From Anniella stebbinsi (Eukaryota; Chordata; Lepidosauria; Squamata; Anniellidae): a DNA stretch of 64,000 nt. This document shows positions 55,460-64,000 of the stretch, in pieces; position 1 is the first letter of the stretch, and every line of letters starts with the position of its first letter. The translations under genes and the position numbers were made by a program. The stretch spans positions 89,312,609-89,376,608 of the forward strand of contig JARDYH010000003.1 of the NCBI GenBank assembly GCA_029215795.1, read 5' to 3'. Under the pieces are notes generated by a model, which saw only the letters and a list, made by a program, of their open reading frames with translations, was not told where the DNA came from and searched no databases.

Positions 55460-57690
55460 TGTACCTTTCCACTATCAGCATTCATTTCTTTATTTTTCTC
55501 ACACACTTCCTTAAAAAAAAAAACCTTTTGACAACAACAATCATTTTTTCAAATTCCAAATGATGATGATGATGATGATTTATTCGAACAGGTAATCTAA
55601 ATTATTTCCTTTTCCCCTGTGAACCTACTGGTTTTTCACAGGCACCTTTCTCCAGGTGCTCTTACCTTTATATTGGAGATGGATGGCTACCATTGAGAGG
55701 GGCTTTTCTTTTTCTTTTTAAAATTGGATTTTCTTATTAACAATAACAAACGTTGTCCCCCACCCCAATTGCCAAAAGAATAGAAGAAGAGAAAGAACGT
55801 GGCAACAATTGGATGTTCAGGGAGAAAATTCCAGAAACAATAGAATGAGCAGAGTCAATTCAGAAAGCAGGACACCCACTTGCAGGGAGTTCATCACAGG
55901 CTGAAGGAAACAAGAAGAGAACTAATAGAAGAGAAGGGCAGAAAGGTGAGTGGTACAAAGTCATGGAAAGCTTCACAGGTACAGACAAAGTTTGTGCTCT
56001 TTGCTGGAGGGCATGAGAGGCCAGTGTAGGGATCTCAAGCATCAATCATTGTAGCCGTGGGAGATTAAATGGTCTTGTCAGCAGAATTCTTGACAAAGTT
56101 AAGAGGACAGCAGTGTAACAAGGGAATGCTGTAGAGATTGAAGTATAAAAGATATAAAGGTCATCCATATTGGATATTCAAAAAAGTAAAGATCATTTAT
56201 ACCTCCAGTAACAGTAAGTGTTAAATCCTGTTTTAGCAGCCCTGGGACTATTTAGAGAATCTTTTTCATTGCATCAATCAATGGTAAGAAAAGAGGAGTA
56301 AGAATATAGACCCAGAACAAAAAACAATGTATCTATGAATCAAAACTAACCTCTTCCCCAAAGTAATCCAGAGATGATATTGCACAGGGTTTCTCACATC
56401 CAAAGACAACAATCTTTAACTTCCTGTAATAGAAGAGATGACTAAGAAAAAAGTTCACAATTGTGTGTGTATGTGTGTGTGTGTGTGTGTGTCTGAGCAC
56501 ACAATTAATTCTATTAGGAACAGCTGCTCTGTGATTCAACAAAAAGGGTTTCAACAAAAGCAACCGTTAGCAAGAGTGAATTGTCAAGTTTCACATCTTC
56601 ACCAAATTTTCATCTCCACATCAGGCCATAATAAACAATTTCTTTATCCAAATACCTTTTACCCAATGTGTCTAGTTAGCTAGGGCTACAATATTAAACA
56701 CATTAACTACGGAGAATTCCCCACTTAATATGATAGGACAAACAGAGAGGCGGGAAACCTTTTCTTTTTTTTTTTGGTCTCTGAGTCAAATTCCAATCTA
56801 AGAAAGGTCTCGGGGGCCTCGTCCCATGTGTGGGCCAAAAACAAAGTGGGTGGAACAAAAGGCAGTTTTTCGGCAGGGCCCAAATGTGATCCCGACCTGT
56901 TTTAGTTCTATTGAGGAGTAGGGATGGACAGACCTCCGTGCGACTGCCCCGCATGGCGCTCACCAAACCCCAGCACTTACCAGTCTCAGGCAAGCAGCAT
57001 GGGGCAAGCTGCTGGGCAGCCAACAGGGTGCTTGGCAATGGCACCAGGGGACCGCGCCCTTGCCGTGTGCCATTTTCCATTCAAATGGCTGCTCATCCTT
57101 TTTCATAAGTGTCCCATTTATGCAAATGGAGGCCTTCAAAGGGCCATGTCCAGAACATCCCTGGAGTTTATTCAACTCTTTCCCCTTATCCTACAGTCAG
57201 GTAAATATTGTCTTGGACACACTGCAATGCAACTGGCTTTATCTTGAATAGGAAGGTTATGTGCTCTTCTCATAGAGAAACCTAATGGTACCACCTGTTC
57301 CCAGAGCAAACAAAGAGAGGAGCCCTCACAATCATAAAACAAATCAACAAGTCAACAATCCTTTAACTGATCCACATACTGAAACTATTCCTAAAACATA
57401 ATTACAAAACGACTTGCCTTTAAAACCTCCATAAACTAGTGCTGATATCTAACCACACCGGTAGGAGAATGTGGATAACATGCATGCCAGATTGCCATTA
57501 TATAGTAATTTAGTGAAAACAATTGAGTAGGTGTGATCCCAGAATCACTATCTCATCAACGTTAACAAAGTCCATACAAGGATTGTTGACTTTATTCTTA
57601 TTCATTAAATGTTATACACAGGTGATGATTTACATCCCTTGAAAATATAAGGAGGCATTGACCCAAATTGAAGAAATTACAAATCCTATT
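55460..57690. other. Unassigned stretch
   Basis: Contains a (GAT)n run at 55561-55578 and a (GT)n run at 56462-56492. A GC-richer block at about 56800-57080 yields 107-125-codon frames on both strands with no recognisable domain; a TAGGGATGGACAG motif at 56921 could be a hAT-type left end, but no partner was found. Confidence 0.4.
56462..56492. repeat. (GT)n microsatellite
   Basis: About 14 GT units with one A interruption. Confidence 0.93.
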
Positions 57691-57694
57691 CAGG

Positions 57695-58372
57695 GAGGTA
57701 TATTTTATTTATTTATTTATTTATTATTTTTATTTATTTCATTTCTAACCCGCCTCTCCATCTAGATCGAGGCGGGGAACAACACCAAGTATAAATATAA
57801 AAACAATAATAAAAACAATAATAAACCATTAAAACAGATAAAAACAAATACATTATTAAAAACATCTTAAAATTAAACTGGATAGGCCTGCCGGAAGAGA
57901 GCAGTCTTCACGGCTTTCTTAAATTCCAGAAGACTGCTAATTTGTCGAATCTCCTCCGGCAGGCCATTCCACAGCCTGGGAGCGGCAGAAGAGAAGGTCC
58001 TCTGGGTAACACTCGTCAGCCTAGTTCTGGCTGACTGGAGTAAATTCTTCCCAGAGGACCTGAGTGTGCGGGGCAGATTATACGGGAGAAGGCGATTCTG
58101 CAGGTAACCTGGACCCAAACCATGTAGGGCTTTAAAGGTAATAACCAACACTTTATACATCGCCCGGAAACTAATGGGGAGCCAGTGGAGTGATTTCAAA
58201 ATTGGTGTTATGTGGTCATCCCTAGGTGTACCGGTGACCAACCTGGCTGCCATATTTTGAACTAGTTGAAGTTTCTGGACTAGGCACAAAGGTAGCCCTA
58301 TGTACAGCGCATTGCAGAAGTCGAGCCTCGAAGTTACCAGTGAGTGCACTACCATCGTTAGGTGGTTCATTT
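57695..58372 (-). pseudogene. L2-like LINE 3' end with 160-codon ORF fragment
   Basis: Minus-strand LINE end, second best preserved in the window. The frame 57873-58370 is open and covers the region downstream of the reverse transcriptase active site: VVHSLVTSRLDFCNALYIGL, NMAARLVTGTPRDDHITPIL, LVITFKALHGLGPGYL, FSSAAPRLWNGLPEEIRQIS and a stop after QAYPV. It aligns by eye, position for position, with residues from about 349 onward of the ORF at 42904-44433. The 3' untranslated region carries the CCCGCCTC/GAGGCGGG hairpin (plus strand 57749-57777) and an (ATTT)n tail (about 57703-57735). It is 5'-truncated at about 58368 and so is inactive, although not interrupted by stops. Confidence 0.9.
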
Positions 58373-58379
58373 ACCTATA

Positions 58380-60185
58380 AAAATACAAGAATAGTATAAC
58401 ATTTTTATGACTTTCATCATACTGAGCAATTTATTTATATCCATTTTATTCAGTAGTGTCTATTCTCCCATGGGTGTCTAATATTATCTGCATCTTCTAT
58501 TATCTTGAATGTCACTCCTCAATCACTGATGAAATGTAGAAATGGATTACACAATTCCGGAGTTACCGTCTGTTATCGTTTGTCATTGTTGCTCCAGTTG
58601 AGCAAACATTTGTATTTGTATAGAGGTTTTATTAATTCTTGTGTGTTAAAATATTATTCATTACTTGTTTATGTACAATTTTGTTGGTGAATTGATTATC
58701 AATCCACCAGCTCATTGTCAAGCTCAGATGAGCCAATAAAACACTGCTTGATATTTGTATGAAATATTTCAACCATGAGTATTGTTGTACATTCATTTCT
58801 TGAATTGCCATTATCCTCTAATCCTGTTTTTGTTTGTGTTAACACCTGTTCCCTGGCATCTGGTGTGCAGGGCAAACTTTCTAGAGGCCAAGCTGATCTG
58901 GGCCTGAGGGTGTGCGTGTTATCACTGGCTTCTTGTATGGTAAGGTCAAGATCCCTGTTTAACATAATTGGTGGGTATAGTCCAATGTGCCCAGCACATC
59001 ATGTTCCTGGCTTAGGGACAGAAGAGGGAAGAAACAGCTCAATAACACCCTGTAGAGAATCTGTTCTCATACATGATGAAGCTATGTGCTTCTACAGAGC
59101 TGTTCAAGCAAGAGGGACAGGCCCTGGTTATGCAGAATAATCTAATCAATGTCTCTTGGACCTTACTACTGCCCTTAGCCATGATATAAATTGCACAATA
59201 TCAGAAGTTTAAAGTCAGAAGGTAGACAATATCCACCAGTTAGCCCTTTTTAAATCAGTCATCATCATAATTTGAGTCTGCTATATAACTTCAGTTAATT
59301 AAGTCCACAAATTCAAGTGCACTGTGAATATTATGAGTGAAACATCTGCTCCCTGAAGTGCTTTATAGATTTTATTTTTATTTTATGTTTTTGCCTGCAG
59401 GAAAAGCCTATTGATTTATTTTACACTTAACATATTGCCAACAATATATTCTCAGAATGGGGACAACCTACTTTCCTTCCGTATGCTGAGCTGACATAAT
59501 TCTTTTTTGTTGTCAGCTTTATATTGGGAAAACAATAATTAACATGACATAACGTGTACATTGCTAGGCACTACTTAACAGCCCAGTAGTTAGGTGATAT
59601 TCTGGGTGGAATATCCAGTTGAGTGGGTCACATTACACTGTGGTTATTTAATACCTCGCTGCAGAAGCATTTACATGACCTAATCGCTTGGCACAGAAGC
59701 ACACTAAACTGTATTCAATTATGAATGTGCATATTTCACATTACACACAGGAAAGTGACAGAGCCCAAGTATTTTGGTGCTTCAGGGGTTAGTTAAACTG
59801 AATATGGGTCACTTGACTGAATCATATCCAGACTAGTAATAAAGAACACCACAACTTACCTGCTGGAGGGCGGATGAGACTCAGTTTAAATCAACCAGCT
59901 TTCATGATCATACATTCCCTCAGTAGACTTAATCAGTTCCTCTTGAGTTTAAGGAGGAAATTTGCCCAAATTGGGGGAGATTTATTGCAAAACTTCCATT
60001 GGATTGCTGCTCAATTTGTGCAAGTTTTCCGTTCACACAAAGTGAGCAGTGATTGCAAATGTGAACAGAATTGGGCACAAGACAAGTGGTGAGATGATGT
60101 TCAGAGAATCCTAGCAATCTCTAACATTTGTCTTCTTCCCACCTACCTATCCTGTCACAGTAACCCCAATTCCATGCTTTAAAAC
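58380..60185. other. Unassigned stretch
   Basis: AT-rich; frames of up to 121 codons (58775-59140) have no recognisable domain. Confidence 0.45.
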
Positions 60186-60189
60186 TGCT

Positions 60190-60705
60190 AAGAGCATCAG
60201 AAGAGCCATGCTGGGTTAGACTAAGGATCCGCCTAGTCCAACACTCTGTTCACACAGTGGCCAACCAGATGTCAACAAGGAAACCACAAACAAGACACAA
60301 GTGCAACAGCACCCTCCTGTCCATGTTCCCCAGCTACTGCTGTATATAGCTTAATGTCTCAGATACTGGGGGGTACCACATAGCCGCCGGGACTACTACC
60401 ATTGACAGCCTTCTCCTCCAGGAATTTATCCAACCCCCTTTTAAAGCCATCCAAATTGGTGGCCATCACTGCATCTTATGTTTGGGAATTCCAGAGTTTA
60501 ACTATGTGCTGTGTGAGGAAGTACTTCCTTTTATCTGCCCTGAATCTCTTACCAATCAGCTTCATGGGAAGACCGCAGGTTGAGGTATTATGGGAGAGGG
60601 AGAAAAATGTCTACCTATTCACATTCTCTGCACCATGCATGATTTTGTATACCTCTGTCATATTCCTCTATTCCTCTATCACTTCTATTGCTTCTCCTAC
60701 ATTCC
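60190..60705 (-). pseudogene. CR1-group LINE C-terminal remnant
   Basis: The longest copy of the GCTGGATCAG-type LINE end. The minus strand reads, through stops and frameshifts, a MTEVYKIMHGAENVNR block (complement of about 60618-60665), FFSLSHNT, MKLIGKRFRADKRKYFLTQ and HIVKLWNS, then FKRGLDKFLE and GGYVV. This order (EVYKIM, FSLSHNT, RFRxDKRKYFxTQ, LWNSLP, FKRGLDK) is the conserved C-terminus of a CR1-group LINE reverse transcriptase ORF. The segment proximal to the 3' end (60190-60320) matches the shorter copies at 3883, 31019 and 41097. Clade within the CR1 group is not resolved. Confidence 0.72.
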
Positions 60706-60709
60706 TGCT

Positions 60710-61780
60710 GTGTTAGAACTACTACTACAACAAATTTGTTGGCCAACCCACCCTGATTTGGGTGGGGGGGAGAATATTCTTTGATCAGATGGATTTTTGC
60801 CTTTCCTGCCCTGTTGCACTCATCACCTGTCACTTTTTGGGTGGTCATGGGGGGGGGGGGGCTCTTGGCTGAGGAGTCCTGGATTTTGGCCCCCAAGCTC
60901 CAGTCCTAACTGCATGACTGAATTTAAAAATATAAACCAAACTGGTGTGTAAGAGTACTAACAGTGAGAGGAGCTTTTTTGAGTAGAGCTATCAGATAAA
61001 GAATGCAAAGTCTAATATATTTAAGTGGATATTACTGAGTTCTGGAGAAGTGGAGAACCAATCTTTTTTGACTATGCAGATAGCTACTGTTTCTACAATA
61101 GTATGTCTCATCTGTTTACATTGGCACTAGCTGCAGTTTGCAATATTCATTCTTTTTTGTTTTATGAAGATCAGAAAAATCTGGTTTGTTTGCATTTGGA
61201 ATGTCATGAGTAGGCACAAAAATCATTAGTATCTATGATGCTTTGTTCATTATGTTGGCTAGGGTTGCGGCAGCAAAAAAAAAAATCCAGCCCTTTTTAA
61301 GCTTGCTGGATTTCCCCAGAGCCTCCAACTCAGCTCGCATTTGTGAGCCAAGCCATGGTCGTTTCCCCAGAATCCAGGAACTTTTTTCAGATTTTATTTT
61401 TTTCAAGTAACATGTACACAAATTGAGGCTGCAATTTGATAACTTCCACAAATTACAGATGAAATTTGCACAAGTTACACAAATTGCAGCTGCAGTTTGT
61501 GTAAATACCACTTTAAGGGTGGGAACCAAAAATCCACAAGACGGCTCGACTTGATCTGCATTGATTCAGGACAGCTCAATGGTAAGCGAGTAAAAGTCCG
61601 GTGGTGGGGTGGGGAGCTGATAAAAGCTCAGTTAACATTAGCCCCTGGGGATTCCTCCGACATTCCTAATGATGGTTTGAGGATTACATCCCAAGTCTAG
61701 GAAGTTGGTTGGGCAACTAGCTAATATGGGCACAAGCCAACTCTTATCCAAACACTCTTCCCCTCACATCCCTTGAACAT
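60710..61780. other. Unassigned stretch
   Basis: Contains a poly-G run at about 60849-60861 and A/T-rich sequence; no recognised gene or repeat. Confidence 0.4.
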
Positions 61781-61784
61781 AGGC

Positions 61785-62104
61785 TAGGCTGACCATATGA
61801 AAAGGAGGACAGGGCTCATGTAACTTTAACAGTTGTAGAGAAAAGGGAATTTCAGCCAGTGTCATTTGTATGCAATTAGTTCCTGGTGAAATTCCCTCTT
61901 CATCACAACAGTTAAAATTGCAGGGGCCCTGCCTTCTTTTGTATATGGTCACTCTAGTATAGTGCCTGCACCTTTAACTGTTGTGATGAAGAGGGAATTT
62001 CAACAGGAACTAATTACATACAAATGACACTGGCTGAAATTCCCTTTTCTCTACAACTGTTAAAGTTACATGAGCCCTGTCCTCCTTTTCATATGGTCAG
62101 CCTA
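61785..62104. mobile_element. Main hAT-like MITE, copy 7 (subtype B, 320 bp)
   Basis: TAGGCTGACCATATG...CATATGGTCAGCCTA with the perfect 8-bp duplication ACATAGGC (61777-61784 and 62105-62112). The orientation is opposite to copy 6, judged by which half carries the AGTGACCATATACAAAAG junction. Confidence 0.95.
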
Positions 62105-62131
62105 ACATAGGCCCAAGGTCCAAGAATGTTA

Positions 62132-62155
62132 CACACACACACACACACACACACA
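62132..62155. repeat. (CA)n microsatellite
   Basis: About twelve CA units between the two MITE copies. Confidence 0.93.
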
Positions 62156-62254
62156 CCAATTCATGACAAGGGGCTAGGCTCTGAGCTACACATTTGTTTT
62201 TCCCAGCAAGCATGTTCTCAGCAATATCTCTTTTAAAAAGGACACATGTATACC

Positions 62255-62570
62255 TAGGCTGACCATATGAAAAGGAGGACAGGGCTCCTGTATCTTTAAC
62301 AGTTTCATAGAAAAGGGAATTTCAGGAGGTGTCATTTGTATATATGCAGAACCTGGTGAAATTCCCTCTTCATCACAAAGTTAAAGCTGCAGAAGCCCTG
62401 CCCTCTTTTGTACATGGTCAAGAGACAGAGCTCCTGCAGCTTTAACTGTTGTGATGAAGAGGGAATTTCACCAGGTTATGTATGCATAAACAACACCTGC
62501 TAAAATTCCCTGTCCTTTGCAACCGTTAAAGATACAGGAGCCCTATCCTCTTTTTCATATGGTCACCCTA
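62255..62570. mobile_element. Main hAT-like MITE, copy 8 (subtype A, 316 bp)
   Basis: TAGGCTGACCATATG...CATATGGTCACCCTA with the perfect 8-bp duplication TGTATACC (62247-62254 and 62571-62578). Subtype A loop (ATGCAGAACCTGGTGAAATT). More diverged than copies 6 and 7, suggesting an older subfamily. Confidence 0.94.
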
Positions 62571-62579
62571 TGTATACCC

Positions 62580-63700
62580 CACCCAAAAACTCAACTGTAT
62601 CAAGTTATGCCACATTCACTTCAATGTCCAGGATTTGCATGGAGAGGGGTTATGCCAAGGCCATTCCCCAAAGAAGAAAGGGTGGTGTCATTCCTTCTTG
62701 GATTAGGGATAGGCACATCTATTTATTTCTGGTCCATGTCACTTTTGCATATGTTTACCCACAATTCCATTTCCACATTAATGTATGATAACAATAATTA
62801 TTTGTTTAAAAAAACCTCTCAAAACACATATTTCAAAATGTATTTTCTCCAAAAACATGCGTTGAAATCTATATTTTAATACATTTATGAGAACTGCATC
62901 ACAACATTTGAAAAACCACAAAATCCAGTAGATAGCCAAGTTCTTCTAATCCACACATTAGTCCAAGAGGTGCCGATCAAGTTATTTTATGTAAAAATTA
63001 GCAAAGATTAGACTTCTGAAGCATCTTTAGCTTGGATGAAGTTCTCGAGCTTGGACAAATCCCCTGAGGACTCACCCATACATATGGGAGAATCCTAGAC
63101 TCAAGGCTACAGTACTACACTCAACTCCACATCTATTGTGCCACATTTATTTTGATAGGACTTAGCATGAGAGATTGGGTGCTAAATTGCAGCCAAAGAA
63201 AGCAAACCAAATCCCAATAAATCAAGCTAAAAAGTAATCCATTGCAAAGTATAATAAATAAAATGGGTAGTGCTATAGGTGAAGTATTTACAGATCTCCC
63301 GAATTGTTACAGGGGCAAAGGTTATGTTGTGTTATAATGCAGTGCTATGAGATATTGAACTACATTGATATGACAGCTCATACCTTCAAGACACTTGTTT
63401 CCCAAACATGGTAGCTGAGGTACACCTTTGTTCTGAATTAAAAAGAGAGGCACAATTCACTCTTAATAGGCCCAAAAGGTTTACTTCTAGGGTGTGTTTA
63501 GAATAAGATCTCCCTGTCCTCAAAGTGTGTGTCTGTGTGACTCCCGGTTCTGGGAGGGCCTCCTGGTTGGAAGCCTACAGCAGTGCCTGCTGAAGGTGCA
63601 AGACTGAACTCAATAAAGAGGCAAGATCCTCACAATAAAGTAACACCAAAGGTGGATTCACAACTCGAAATTCCTAGACTGGCAGTGGCCTTATTCAAGC
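62580..63700. other. Unassigned AT-rich stretch
   Basis: No recognised gene or repeat; a TAGGGATAGGCACATC motif at 62705 resembles a hAT-type terminus but has no partner. Confidence 0.4.
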
Positions 63701-63701
63701 A

Positions 63702-64000
63702 TTCAGGATCTGTTTACAATCAGTGCATGAGGAGAGGGAGTGCTCTACCCCGCCATTTCTATCACTCGTGGAGGGCAACAGTCTGAAGAGGAGAGCTTTC
63801 TGTTATCTGTGGAGGCTTCCCATATGATTAAGAACTCTGATTTTCCAGCATTTTTATCATATGGAAAGCCTCCACAGATAACAGGAGGTTCTCCTCTTCA
63901 GACTTTCACCCTCCACAAAATCAAGGTGACAGAAATGTGTGAGGAAGGGCAGGGCTAGAGTGCTCCTTCTCCTCATGCATTGGTTGTACACATATCCTTA
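63702..64000. repeat. Large palindrome running off the window edge
   Basis: The arms meet at about 63842. The inner stem pairs 63781-63828 with 63856-63903 (GTCTGAAGAGGAGAG, TGTTATCTGTGGAGGCTT and CATATGAT against their complements) around a 27-base loop. Symmetry then extends outward: GAGTGCTCTA against TAGAGTGCTC, TGCATGAGGAGAG against TTCTCCTCATGCA, and AGGATCTGTTTACAATCAG against the last bases TTGGTTGTACACATATCCT. The right arm is cut by the window end, so the true size and any target duplication are unknown. Confidence 0.85.

Noticed and set aside
56703..57080. 125-codon minus-strand ORF
   Set aside because: No domain; overlaps frames of similar length on the other strand; GC-rich local composition explains the openness.
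56921..57110. TAGGGATGGACAG motif as another hAT-like element
   Set aside because: No inverted partner terminus or 8-bp duplication could be found downstream.

Overview
This 64 kb window looks like intergenic or deep-intronic DNA from a squamate reptile, most likely a lizard. The evidence is AT-rich non-coding sequence, CR1, L2-like and L1 LINE fragments, a tRNA-derived SINE with a CORE-like body, AAT/CA/GA microsatellites, and many short non-autonomous DNA transposons. The organism call is inference from repeat content. I found no convincing host protein-coding gene, no structural RNA gene, no CRISPR array and nothing prokaryotic. Every ORF longer than about 150 codons lies in a retrotransposon, in a hairpin of a DNA element or in low-complexity sequence.

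Layout. 0-8 kb: a foldback DNA element split by a 5'-truncated L1 with a 16-bp target duplication, a hAT-like element with an 8-bp duplication (4332-4692), and an L2-type endonuclease fragment (7.5-8.2 kb). 9.8-16 kb: two related foldback elements, the first split by an 801-bp solo-LTR-like insertion with a 5-bp duplication; a CR1 nested in a MITE; the first copy of the window's main MITE. 18-22.5 kb: decayed L2 and palindromic repeats. 25.8-28.8 kb: main MITE, a GC-rich hAT-like element with a minisatellite, a second copy of the 4.3 kb hAT family, and a small Harbinger-like MITE. 31-42 kb: LINE remnants, a SINE, foldback elements, and three DNA elements packed into about 2 kb (38.5-40.4 kb). 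42.9-44.6 kb: the best-preserved coding sequence, an L2-like LINE with an uninterrupted 509-codon reverse transcriptase ORF. 46-58.4 kb: more L2-like 3' ends, a GATC-rich foldback, an ATCGT-rich 592-bp palindrome, main MITEs and a Harbinger-like element nested in another repeat. 60-64 kb: a LINE remnant, two main MITEs 150 bp apart, and a long palindrome that runs off the window's right edge.

The most distinctive content is the DNA-transposon fraction. At least twelve elements can be delimited by exact or near-exact 8-bp duplications, and most begin TAGGG or TAGGC. The dominant family (eight copies, four of them exactly 320 bp) is a hairpin of hairpins: each half is itself an inverted repeat and the halves are inverted relative to each other. 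No transposase gene is present, so all of these would have to have been mobilised in trans.
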